Below are positions 22,200 through 31,248 of a stretch of 64,000 nucleotides of DNA, one piece after another (the first letter of the stretch is position 1; every line of letters starts with the position of its first letter). A program made the translations under genes and the position numbers. The notes beneath the pieces were generated by a model, which saw only the letters and a program-made list of their open reading frames with translations, was not told the origin of the DNA and searched no databases. The stretch comes from Phytoseiulus persimilis (taxonomy: Eukaryota; Arthropoda; Arachnida; Mesostigmata; Phytoseiidae): positions 13,264,745 to 13,328,744 of the forward strand of contig CM075102.1 in assembly GCA_037576195.1 (NCBI GenBank), given 5' to 3'.

Positions 22200-23387
22200 A
22201 TGGAGCCCTGCAGAGCCTGTGGTGACAACAGGCACCAGACGGGTTTCTCGGCCTGCGCAGCGCTAAGGGCAACATGCTTCTTATGCCGAAGGGTGGGTCA
22301 CTTTGGAAGATTGTGCCCGGATCGACCGCTGCCGAGAAGACCCAGGGCTGCGCGACAAGTGGAGCAACGAGGTGAAGTCGCGACGACGGCGAGGGAGCAG
22401 GAGGAAGATCCTGTTCGCACCACAGAGGAGGACGAGGACGTCGTTCGCACCACAGAGGAGGACGAGGACGTCGTCCGCAACACAGAGGAGGACGAGGACG
22501 TCGTCCGCAACACAGAGGAGGAGGAGGACGTCGTCCGCACCACAGAGGAGAACGAGGCACCGCGGGAACTAGTGCAGGAACAAGCGGAAACATCAGCGAC
22601 GTCGGAGGCAACTGATGAGCTCTCTAGAAGGTTGGTGGAGATTCTGACGTGCCCAATCTGCCTCGAGGTGGCCGGACCCCCGGTGCTGCAATGCATCAAC
22701 GGTCACGGAGTCTGCTCGCAGTGTCGTGCTCGATTGGACAGGTGCGCACAGTGCCGGACGCCATTGGAAGGAGGAGTCCAGAGGAATCGCGCAATCGAGG
22801 CGCTGGCCACAGGGATGACCTTTACCTGCCGACATGAGGAGTTTGGATGCGTGGAGCGGCCAGAGTGGCAACAGAAGGCGTCGCACGAGCAGGAGTGCCG
22901 GATGAGAGGGACGGAGTGCCCGCTTCGCGAAGATGAGTGTCGTTGGCGAGGACCTAGCACGGAGGTCGGAGCACACGCCCAACAACGACACAGGTGCACC
23001 ATGATTCAGGCGGACGCGCAGACGGAGTTCCCAATGCGTAGGATGAGCCGGCCCAACTACGAGGCCAGATGGATCTGGACCCAACATGAGGAGTGGGTGG
23101 TGCTTGGTATCCTGGTGGAGGCTACGTTCGACCTGGAGCCGCAGTTGGTTCTGAGCTTGATGGTGCTAGGAACGGAGGAGCGAGCGTCAGCGTTCCGAGG
23201 GCGCATTTCAGTCATGACGGCCCAAACGCAACTGATTTGGGAAGGGACGCCGCTAAGCTCCGATGTCGAGGTTCGGGAGGCGATTCAAGCCGGGAGCGGC
23301 TTCTACATCGACGGGCGAGCGATGATTCGACTCGATCGAGAGGGAACAATTCGCATCGTGGCGTCAATCGAACGGAGTCATCAATAA
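22200..23387 (+). CDS. RING-SIAH E3 ubiquitin ligase-like protein inside Gypsy element
   Basis: An intact single-exon frame of 395 residues starts 262 nt after pol. Residues 26-39 form a CX2CX4HX4C zinc knuckle as in retroviral nucleocapsids. An acidic 10-residue repeat, TTEEDEDVVR, recurs about four times (about 73-117). Residues 151-188 form a RING of the SIAH type (CPICLE...QCINGHGVCSQCRARLDRCAQC). A SIAH-type double zinc finger follows (about 205-270; CRHEEFGC...H..EC...C...C.W.G....H...H). The C-terminal ~120 residues have no firm assignment; SIAH proteins carry a substrate-binding domain there. SIAH ligases target proteins for degradation. Here the protein may act on host defence or element proteins, which is inference. 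It is more intact than pol. Confidence 0.82.
   Translation: MEPCRACGDNRHQTGFSACAALRATCFLCRRVGHFGRLCPDRPLPRRPRAARQVEQRGEVATTAREQEEDPVRTTEEDEDVVRTTEEDEDVVRNTEEDEDVVRNTEEEEDVVRTTEENEAPRELVQEQAETSATSEATDELSRRLVEILTCPICLEVAGPPVLQCINGHGVCSQCRARLDRCAQCRTPLEGGVQRNRAIEALATGMTFTCRHEEFGCVERPEWQQKASHEQECRMRGTECPLREDECRWRGPSTEVGAHAQQRHRCTMIQADAQTEFPMRRMSRPNYEARWIWTQHEEWVVLGILVEATFDLEPQLVLSLMVLGTEERASAFRGRISVMTAQTQLIWEGTPLSSDVEVREAIQAGSGFYIDGRAMIRLDREGTIRIVASIERSHQ
22418..22552 (+). repeat. in-frame 30-nt coding repeat
   Basis: Four copies and a partial fifth of a 30-nt unit (caccacagaggaggacgagg plus acgtcgtccg) encode TTEEDEDVVR and variants with Asn for Thr or Glu for Asp. The units are almost identical in DNA, so the acidic linker expanded recently by slippage or unequal exchange. 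Confidence 0.9.
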
Positions 23388-23529
23388 AAGCATTGTGATA
23401 GGTTAGCGTACGCTCGCGCACAACTAGAGTCATTATTCAGTAGGTAATTTCTTCTAGGGTTAGCTAGGCTCAGAGAATTCCAGGTTAGCATATGCCAGGA
23501 GGCATTACGACTAGGGTAGCATGGTCGAA

Positions 23530-23822
23530 TGTAACAGCCAGTTGGATTCTTGAGGAGAGCTAGCTGGAATGTTCTCTGGAGATGCATGTCGGAGGCGGCA
23601 ATGCCGGCAGTTCGACATAGGAAAGGGAAGCGGCGTTGACGAGAGAAGCCGCCAGTAGCTAGGAAGAGAGTGTAGAGAGAGTGCCGTGAACGGTGTGAAG
23701 GACCGTGGCTACCTATCGAGGAGCCGGTCGAGAAGAAGTGAAATAAAGAGAAGTTGAACTATAAGTGCACTGTCCCTCTTCCCTGAGTGGATCCAGGTAT
23801 AGGTCCCTATCGGCCTGTTACA
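23530..23822 (+). repeat. Gypsy 3' LTR
   Basis: This 293-bp copy matches 16740-17032 except for one base. The bases after its terminal CA are CATG, the duplicated target. Confidence 0.93.
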
Positions 23823-24023
23823 CATGCGAGCGACATGATCAATGACTAAACGACTTTGGCTTTCAACCCGTGAAATCCCAACGACATTAGAGACGACAAA
23901 CGAGCTTTCTCGTATCGAAGGTCCTACCGGTTGGCCAGCGGACTCTGGGGATGGGGCTGCCTCTGTCGATGTCATTGGATGGTCCTCGGGCACGTTCACC
24001 ATGGAGAGCTGTTCTTCGGACAT
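23823..24023 (-). pseudogene. antisense coiled-coil membrane protein, 5' part
   Basis: ATG 24023 begins an acidic, Ser/Pro-containing N-terminus of about 67 residues that runs straight into the CATG duplication of the Gypsy element. On the far side of the insertion (16739) the reading frame continues in register, so the two parts were one exon before the insertion. No signal peptide is seen, consistent with a cytoplasmic N-terminus. Confidence 0.6.
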
Positions 24024-24056
24024 GATCACAAGCTGAATCTTCGGAACGTAGGACAA

Positions 24057-24421
24057 GTGTACCTCTCAGTTCGTAGACTGAGAAGGGAATGAACAGCACC
24101 GTCAATGCAACGGGTTGGAGACAATCTCAGTCTCTAGCCGCGTTCTCAAATGTCGTGCTTGAAGTTTCAAATGTTGTGCATGTCCGCCTCATGGAGCGGG
24201 GTAGGTATTGAGTTTCTCGTTCGTTTCTTAAGGAAGAAAAATACTTGACATCGAAAACTGTCCCAGTGATGCAAAGCGACGAATATTACTCAAAAGGAAA
24301 TCCTACTAAACTTTGGTGGCAAAGACCGAATTTGTCAGTATCATTGAGATATAGAGGAGAGGAAGTGAATTGTTCACAGTGGAACAAATGCCCTTTCAGA
24401 CTGATTCCATCTTAGGGAGGA
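24057..24421 (+). other. Copia 3' non-coding region with polypurine tract
   Basis: About 365 bp without a recognisable gene separate the start of the antisense gene from the 3' LTR. It would hold the promoter of the antisense transcript if one exists; no clear TATA box was seen. The last eight bases before the LTR, agggagga, are a short polypurine tract suited to plus-strand priming. Confidence 0.5.
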
Positions 24422-24593
24422 TGTTGAAATATCCACAGTGGTATATATAACCCCAATAAAGCAACGCTCAGGGAGCTACTCTATTCTAACACCGAATCCC
24501 TGTCTCTTCATTGTGTGCCGTGCTCTTCCCATACTTTACAGATACTTCTAGGTGAGGTGTCACCAACTGAGCTACGTGGACCTTATTCCAACA
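24422..24593 (+). repeat. Copia 3' LTR (shortened)
   Basis: The 172-bp copy has the same TGTTGAAATAT start and CCAACA end as the 5' LTR but lacks 142 internal bases between the start and cagtggtatatataacc. Because both LTRs are copied from one template, the loss most likely happened after insertion. Confidence 0.88.
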
Positions 24594-24977
24594 GAAGGAA
24601 AAGTTCCAAGTTATAAGTTAGGAGATCTATATTTGAAAGGAATTCAAATACCCTTCAAACGAGTGATCTGTTAGGCGCTCGTGAGCGAGAGATCAAGGGA
24701 AAAACCAAACCGGCATTATGCAGATAATTGTGCGAGGCTGCATTCTTCTGACAGCATGCACTTGGATTTTATTCTTCCTGGCTCGGAATGCATCAGATAT
24801 TAACAAAAAGTCGGTCAAACACTCAAGAGTGACACAATGCTGCACATGAAGTTCATAGATACTCACAGATACAAGCGAACGATATCTACAGGAGTACCTT
24901 GAACGACTCAAGCCCGGTTTGGTCCGGCCCGAACGAAGGGAAAAATAAACGCATAAGTCGAAACTGGAGACCTGAAT

Positions 24978-26067
24978 GGCTTTGGAGAAGTATGAGCGTA
25001 TATCCGCCTGTTTCTTCTTCAAGCAAGATCGACTGCATGGCACTTGAAGTTGTCTAGCAGTAGAAGGATGTGGCGGTTATATTTCCTGAGAACCTCTTCG
25101 AGCTGCAGAAGCCATTCCGTGAAAATCGTACTGTTCATCCAAGTTTTTTTCTGGGATCGGTAATGACGACCAAGCTGCTCGACTCGGTGATGGATCTCGT
25201 TCTTGGACTTTTTCGGAAAGCATCGCGGGGTTCTGCTACGTCCGATAACCAAGGGCGTTAGTTCCTCGGTGCCATCATAGTTCGCGCAAAAGAGGACTGT
25301 GAAGCGATCCTTGCTCTGCTCTCCTCCATGGCACGCCTCACCTTCGAAATGAACCGTTCGATTGGGCAACATTTTGTAGAAGAAACCTGTCTCGTCGGCG
25401 TTGAAGATGTTTTGGAGAGGATATTGCTCCAGAGTTCCGCGATGCTCATCAATCCATCCGTCTATGTCTCTCTGGTCAACCTTCAATGCTTCTCCGCAAT
25501 TTCGCTTCGTTGACAGTTTGAACCGATTTTTGAAGCCTTCCAGCCATGAATTCGAGCCCTTGAAATCGGAAGACTCATTTCGCTCAGCTTCGCTTCTTCT
25601 TTCAACCAGGCCCCGGAAATGGGCAACGACGGGTTCAATCTTCGAGCCATGGGGAAAGCCTTGTAGAGGTTATTTTCCAAATCTTCGAACTTGCACTGTC
25701 TCACCCGTTTCCGCTGTATATCCGGTTCTTGCGCTCGTTGTTGTCTGATTTTCTCCGCGTCTCGCCGCATGTTGTAGACCGTTCCTTGAGAAATTTTCGA
25801 TTTTTTTTGTGATTTCCCTGATCTCCATCTTGGAGTTGAGGTCGTCAAGAACTTGGATTTTCTCCCTGAGGCTGAGGTTTGTAGGCTTCCTTCTTCTCGA
25901 ACCGACCGGGCGAATCGCTTATCAGACAACGCTCCGAAAAGACAATTAGAATGATGATTACGAAATCTCGCTGAACCGTTAGCGAAGCAAGCTCTGCGCG
26001 TCGGTGCGGCCGAGACCCTCTCCAGCAGAGGAAGACGACGCGGTCCAGCAGAAAGAATTGCTCTCAC
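24978..26067 (-). pseudogene. Tigger/pogo transposase (frameshifts, internal deletion)
   Basis: Tigger-type sequence is spread over several frames on the - strand. The N-terminal helix-turn-helix (LREKIQVLDDLNSKMEIREI, then after a frameshift in a run of A, SQGTVYNMRR) is followed by a CENP-B-like region (ISGAWLKEEAKLSE). A further frameshift near 25590 leads to SNSWLEGFKNRFKL. The DDE catalytic domain has the first two Asp (FNADETGFF; LLLLDNFKCHA). Just after the second Asp, at about 25020, it jumps to KKKQADIRSYFSK, which looks like the C-terminal tail of pogo-like transposases and contains a PCNA-binding type motif (QADIRSYF). The stretch with the third acidic residue is gone. The protein is dead. 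Confidence 0.85.
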
Positions 26068-26263
26068 AATCAGTGAAGAATTCAGCTGTTGAAAAGGACC
26101 CTATTTCCCTGTGATTGAGCGCGATATCGTTCCAAGTTGTAAGTCATCGGAGGTTTTACAAGTTATAGACAAACATTAACATCATGCCTACGGACAAAGT
26201 TACGAAAAACTGTGTGGATCTATCCCAAGTTATAAGTTAATGAAGGTTTACAATTTATAAGAG

Positions 26264-26287
26264 TTCCAAGTTAGCGAGACTTGACTG
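26264..26287 (-). repeat. Tigger right terminal inverted repeat
   Basis: This is the reverse complement of 3116-3139 with one mismatch, followed by TA at 26288-26289. Confidence 0.9.
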
Positions 26288-26289
26288 TA

Positions 26290-28317
26290 GTGGAATAATA
26301 GTGAATTACTAGGGGCCGAAGATCCGCGGGCTGTCCGCTCCAAGACAGCACCATGGGAGCGGACTTGCACCGGCGTTACAGGCGCCCTCAACCATATGTA
26401 GGTTCCACGTAGTAATAGAACTTTCTCCATGAAATCTCGAGGAGTCTGAGAATCCTTCCCAAACTTTTTTGAGATGATCGCTCTATCTCAGTGAATCATC
26501 GAATTTAATCGAGCAGAGCCCATGTCGCTCCATTCCCCCGCTGACTCCGGAATATGGGGTGGCCTTATCCGAGCTTCCACCTCTGTATTTCTCAGAAATA
26601 CCGGTTTCAATCACTGATCCCTCACAGCTTCGGTGAACGCGAGCTCTCGGAAACTCTCTTGGCCATGGGACCCAGTCGGGCATTCCGAATCCCCAACCAA
26701 TAGTTTTCCCCTGTCAGCTTCATCAGGTCAATTCGAATGCTTCAAGTCATCGCAGACGCAGACACATCTGGCTGCGGTCACTCCGCTTCCTTTTCGCGGA
26801 GTCGAGTCTCAAGGAGCTCGACTCGCGCGACATATAGCTCTCGATAAGTGGTTATCCACGGGATGATTCCGCAGATCTACTCCTGAAGCTCATGAATCCG
26901 TCGGACTAGATCCTCCCTCTCTCAGCCACTCCCTCGCTCCTTCCAAGCTAAATCAGCTCGAGTTTGGAAGAATATCAGTTGAACATTCTGAAGATCGTTG
27001 CCCCTCGTTGAGTGGAGGTATTCCTGCAGTCTATTCGTTCCTTACTGCGAGGCGGATAATCGCTTCTCATGGTCGGACTCATCGTCCAAGATGCGTTCCC
27101 TCAGTTTACTGCCGGCGCAACCAACACGGAGACGAGCACGGGTTTCGTTTCTCCCTCCCGATCGTGGATTCCGCGCGACCTTCATCAGCGGCAAAAAAAA
27201 ATGTGGGCCAAGATTTCAGCCTTGGTTTCTGAAAATCCACAAACTTCCTCAAGCGCCCAGTATGACTCATCCGACATAATTTCTGGCATGAATCTCCCTG
27301 GCTGAGGTTTTCTCGCCGTACAACACGAGAAAGCGATCTTGAATTCCGACGATGACGTGAGCCGCTGAGATCTGAGAGACTCTGGAGATAGACGAAGTTG
27401 AACGAAACAGTGCTTTCTACACTGACACGAGCTTTCACAATCGAGCGAGAAGGGGGTCTGCGGCGCTCTGATCGGTCGACTTGCCTGATCCATATTACCG
27501 TGTTTCTCAGAAAATAAGCCATCCCCCGGAAATAAGCCATACCTCGATTTTCGAACATTTCGCGGCCGAGGAACCGCATCGTCGACGATGAGCCAGACGC
27601 TGAGAAGCCCTGCCGGAGAAGGAACAGAGACAGCGGGAGGAGCTCCGCTCCACGACGAGAAGCAACGAACTCCTGGAGACTCGAGTCGGGTCTACAACCC
27701 CTCCGACCTACATACTAGACCATCTGTCAACTTATGTCAAGATGTGACTCATCTAGTGTCTGGACTCTAGACCAATCGTTGGAGAGCTACGCGCTCCCTC
27801 TAGGGAGATAAGGACCCTCTTTTTCAAATAAACTCCACTGTGGTACAGGGCCTTCTACTCTGTACGTCTGTACGACCCGAGCTGAACATACCTGGGAATT
27901 AGAGATGGAGTGGCTAAGAGGTAGGAGAGATCTACTTCGACGGATTCGTGAAATTCAGGAGCAGATGCTTGAAATGATTCCGCGGAGTACAACTAACAAA
28001 GAGCTATAGGTCGCGCCAGTCGAGTTATTCGAGACTCCGCGAGAAGGGAGCCGAGTGCCAATATCCATGATGAGTCTGCAATGGCTGAACGCATCCAAAG
28101 AGATAAGGTTCCGATAAGGCCACCTCATCTATCAGAGTTCGCGGGGAAGGGGAGCGGCGTGGGCTCTCTTCGATAATATTCGATGACTCACTCGAATAGA
28201 GCGATCATCTCGTAGAAGTTTGAGGGGATCCTCCGACTCCTCGAGATCTTATTGAGGAAACCTCAATCTCAGGGTGGAGAAGGGAATAAGGCCGCCTCAC
28301 AGAACCGCTGTAGCGCA
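26290..28317. other. no gene recognised; old dispersed repeat at ~26.76 kb
   Basis: About 2 kb without a recognisable gene. Nucleotides ~26760-26866 (+ strand) encode a peptide pattern HLA...LP.RGVES.G..LAR..ALDK that recurs on the - strand at ~36590-36682. A related DNA piece lies at ~28013-28095. The shared peptide suggests an old duplicated coding exon or transposon fragment; the family is unknown. Confidence 0.35.
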
Positions 28318-29011
28318 TCACGTTTCCTCTGGAATGGAAAAAGAGGCTGGGAAGAGTCACATATTCGGATGGAAGGAAGTTCTCGGATAGACCGGATGGT
28401 TTTCGCTATTTTTGGCTTGATCTGTGCAGAGAGGAACGCATTCTGAGGCGAGACTTCGAGTGGAGGGATTCGGTGATGTTTCGGTCAATTGCCGCTGGAG
28501 GTGAATCCCAAATTCCCAGGATTCATTTCCATGAAAGAGGACGCCACGATTCATGGCTCGAAGCTCATGAACAGATGGTTTGAGAGGAATTCCATGAAAG
28601 GGTCTAGCCGGTTAGGTGCCCCACCTCCACGGATTCCCCTGAAAACAGCTATGGGGAAAACGAATCCCTAAATTTAAGGTAACGGAAAAGGCTGAAAACT
28701 TCAGGAATCCGTTCTTTCACATCGGGAACACAATCCTGCTGTTTTTAAGAAGATTCGTCGAGGTGGGGCACCTAACCCTACCTTATCCGGCTAGACCCCT
28801 ATTGGCCCATCTCCCACTTAGTCCTGACCTGGTACCTATTGAGAACTTTTGGGGCATGCTCTCACGCCTAGTTTATGCCGATGGGAAGCAGTGTGGTACA
28901 GTTCAAGAGCTCAAGAAATCTATGAGAGACAATAATGGTAAGCTTTTGCTTTATTTCATGAAGGAGCTCATCGACTCGATACCGATCTTCATGAGAGACG
29001 TCGTCTTCAGC
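28318..29011 (+). pseudogene. Tc1-like transposase relic, interrupted by a MITE
   Basis: The catalytic part of a Tc1-type transposase is recognisable. SDGRKFSDRPDGFRYFWLDL (about 28365) carries the first Asp. After a frame change, KEDATIHGSK..NRWFERNS (about 28535-28600) matches the second Asp block. Past a ~200-bp inverted-repeat insertion, LSPDLVPIENFWGMLSRLVY (about 28815) is the third acidic block. The frame then runs on to the C-terminus and a stop at 29011. The N-terminal DNA-binding half was not recognised. The relic is inactive. Confidence 0.8.
28601..28799. mobile_element. MITE-like inverted-repeat insertion
   Basis: The left end reads ggtctagccggttaggtgcc (28601) and continues ccacctc. 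The right end is its reverse complement with an extra 11 bases inside the arm. The ~200-bp piece has no coding capacity. It sits exactly between two conserved blocks of the Tc1 relic, so the insertion is later than that element. No clear target duplication could be fixed. Confidence 0.65.
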
Positions 29012-29167
29012 TGAGAATTCACGAAAAAGTACTGATATTCAGTGCTTTCATTTTCACTCAGTTCCAGTATTATAGAGAATGAACAAATTAAATAAAAGTA
29101 AAATGAATAAATAAGTAAAAAGTACTGATAGGAGATGTTGTCAATTCATTGTCAGCGTAGAGTATTT

Positions 29168-29543
29168 CTATGGGGCGCCTGATTTCAAAGCATCGCCCGA
29201 GCCTATGGAATATATGTCATGGAGCGCCTCGTGTTCGCGTTGGCTAGCTTCATCGTTTATCAGCGGGATTCTCCAGGGCTGGGAGGCATAGACCGGTCCG
29301 GTGTGCTCCTCCACCGTTGTCTCGTCCGCTCGCGAGAGGCTTCCTTCGGCGCGTTTGGATCTTCGCTTTGTTCTCAGGCCTTGTTGACATCCGGCACCGA
29401 GCTTCCTCTGCATCTTCTTGGATTTAGTTCTTAGTTTTCTCGGATGCCGCTCTCTTGAACTCGCTTCTCTTCTTGCCAGAAGCCGGCTTTTTCGGAAGCT
29501 TCCCTGAAAGGTCGCGTGCCTTGACTCGTTTTTGACCAGCCAT
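29168..29543 (-). pseudogene. Lys/Arg-rich protein family, copy A (decayed)
   Basis: From ATG 29543 the frame starts MAGQKRVKARDLSGKL and keeps the basic N-terminal character. It hits a stop where intact copies continue RSSRKAKK. The second half survives in another frame and keeps the family signature EASQREHEALHD.Y.IG.GDALK near its end. It is the most diverged of six copies in the window. Confidence 0.75.
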
Positions 29544-30811
29544 CATTATGAGCTGAAAAACTTGATGACCTGACTCTACAAGACACTGTGTGAATATGTT
29601 GCGAGCGTCGTGAATTTCATCTTCCTCCACATTAGGAATACCGAAGCCCTTCACCGAGCATATGAGACGAGATTGGAGAATTCCGCATTCGAAAGACTCC
29701 GGACTACACAGGAAGTTTTGAAGTGAAATCGTCCGCTCCTTCGATCGCAGCGCAGCCCTTCCTCCTGAAGTTTACCAATTTGGCTTGAAATCGTCATGCT
29801 CTCGCACCTGCACGACTTTTCTTCTCTGGGGACGGCGATATCCAATCATGCCTCACTGTGGAACTCGGCTGAGCCCCCTCGAAGTCTTCCGCCCTCTTAG
29901 CACCGGAACGACGACCTGCTTGCAATCATCGGTTCGTTCTCCACTATAACGACGACGAAACAAGAAACGTATATTTGTTTGTTCAGCTTGGAACCATCTT
30001 TTATTGGTTGTTGATCCTTTTTGGTTGCCTGTGATTCGAGGACACGTTGAATTGACAAGCACGCCCCCCCTCGCTGAATGTTCGAGAACTACATCAGATC
30101 GAATTGAATAACAGCGGAAAGCCTGGAGCTGTCACAGGGAACGTCATCAGGCAGTCCTTTGAGAGGGAGAGAGGAAGTCGCGCCCAGGATCTGTCACAGA
30201 ATCGGACAAGAAGGTGAGGCGCCTGCGATCGGATTCAAGGAGGCGTTGAGTTGACAAGTACGTATCCTTCCCTGAATGCTTCGGAGACCGCATCAGATCG
30301 AAAGCTTATACACGCGCTGTGATGAGGTCAGAACAGGGTCGCATGAGCCATCCCTACCGAGCTGAGTATCCCATGGGATGTTGACCAGCACCAGGAGTGG
30401 GTACTAGGGAAAGAAGAGACGGACCGGGGAAATCCACTGTTGGAGCGCACACCTCGGAGTACTTCGGAGGATGCAAAGCTAGTGCGCCTCGGTCGTCGTC
30501 GAAGAACCTCGCGGTGTTGACGGAAATCTCGGTCCTCTCGCGGATGGAAAATCATGCTTCGTCATTGACGCAGAATCTAACGTTATGACGGTGTCCCAAG
30601 GAGCCCAATCACAGCTCGGATCCGTGTTGACTGCGTCTGTCAAGCATTGAACCAGACGGATCAAGTCGGGTTTGATGATGTGATGCGGTCTCGAAGCCCA
30701 TCCGATCTACTCCGCGTTTCTTGCGCGAATTTGGTTCGGTCCGACCTGTGGCTCCATCCCGATATCATTCCAACTGAAGAGAACAGTCATGGGCTCGTAG
30801 AAATATTTCAT
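29544..30811. other. flank of duplicated unit, no intact gene
   Basis: This stretch matches, at moderate identity, the sequence around later copies of the Lys/Arg-rich gene. Examples are 29740-30060 versus 44580-44850 and 47590-47850, and 30660-30811 versus 43790-43940. It marks two adjacent old units (copies A and B). Part of 30440-30550 resembles 50480-50570 in the youngest units. No intact gene was seen. Confidence 0.5.
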
Positions 30812-31248
30812 TTATTCCGATTTGGATTCAGCGGCAGACTGCACCAGGCCACGCTTGGCCGACAGTGAAGGAGTTAGTATCTCTATGGGGGCGCCTACTT
30901 TCAACGCATCACCCCAGCCTGTGTTAAATAAGTCGTGTAGCGCCTCGCGTTCATGTTGGCTAGTTTTGTCGTGTATCGGCGGGATTCTCCGGGGCTGGGA
31001 AGAATCAATCGGACTGGAGTGCTCCACCACCGTTGGCACCCGTGCTTGCGGTAGGCTTTCGTCAGCACGCTGGGATGCTTGCTGTGTCCTGAGCACTTGT
31101 TGTCGCTTTCTCTGGGTCTTCTTGGATTTCCGGGATGAGAGCTTGGTTTTCTTGGGGGACGCTCGCTTGAAGTGGCGACTCTTCTTGCCAAGCTCTCCAG
31201 GGACTTACCCGAGAGGTCTCGAACCACGAATCTTTTTTGACCAGCCAT
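30812..31248 (-). pseudogene. Lys/Arg-rich protein family, copy B (frameshift)
   Basis: ATG 31248 begins MAGQKRFVVRDLSGKSLE. A 2-nt gain relative to intact copies then throws it out of frame. The second half, with RTQQASQRADESLPQAR and EREALHDLFNTGWGDALK, is open in the original frame and runs past the usual stop. No TATA box is seen at the position where the intact copies have one: the sequence reads ctttatgagg. Confidence 0.75.

Larger units (their letters stand above)
16740..23822 (+). mobile_element. Ty3/Gypsy-type LTR retrotransposon carrying a RING-SIAH gene
   Basis: A 7083-bp element has 293-bp LTRs (TGTAAC...GTTACA) that differ at a single base. It is flanked by the 4-bp duplication CATG (16736-16739 and 23823-23826). 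Coding order is gag, protease, reverse transcriptase, RNase H, integrase, which defines Ty3/Gypsy, then a separate ORF at 22200-23387 where env would be. Near-identical LTRs indicate a recent insertion, the youngest datable layer in the nest. It landed in an antisense gene of the Copia element. Pol carries a deletion, so this copy probably moved with help or was damaged afterwards. Confidence 0.93.
3163..24593 (+). mobile_element. Copia-type LTR retrotransposon with extra sense and antisense ORFs
   Basis: The LTRs begin TGTTGAAATAT and end TTCCAACA. They are flanked by a perfect 5-bp duplication GAAGG at 3158-3162 and 24594-24598, as is usual for Copia. The order is gag with a CCHC knuckle, DSG-type protease, integrase, reverse transcriptase with YVDD, then RNase H. 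That order (integrase before RT) defines the Ty1/Copia group. Removing the non-LTR and Gypsy insertions leaves about 9.2 kb, long for an animal Copia. The surplus is a small membrane-protein ORF after pol (12852-13358) and antisense ORFs at 13433-15040 and 15265-24023. Gag and pol carry several frameshifts and a nonsense codon, so the copy is dead. A short purine run (24414-24421) precedes the 3' LTR. Confidence 0.92.
3116..26287 (-). mobile_element. Tigger/pogo-type DNA transposon hosting the whole nest
   Basis: The ends are 24-bp inverted repeats that start CAGTCAAG and differ at one position. They are flanked by TA at 3114-3115 and 26288-26289, as expected for the Tc1/mariner superfamily. 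Only 42 bp of the element lie left of the inserted Copia element (3116-3157, then the GAAGG duplication); the other ~1.7 kb lie at 24594-26287, giving about 1.73 kb without insertions. Subterminal copies of ccaagttataagtta are seen near 24606 and 26224, with a variant near 26134. The transposase is on the - strand and is defective. This is the oldest layer of the nest. Confidence 0.9.
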
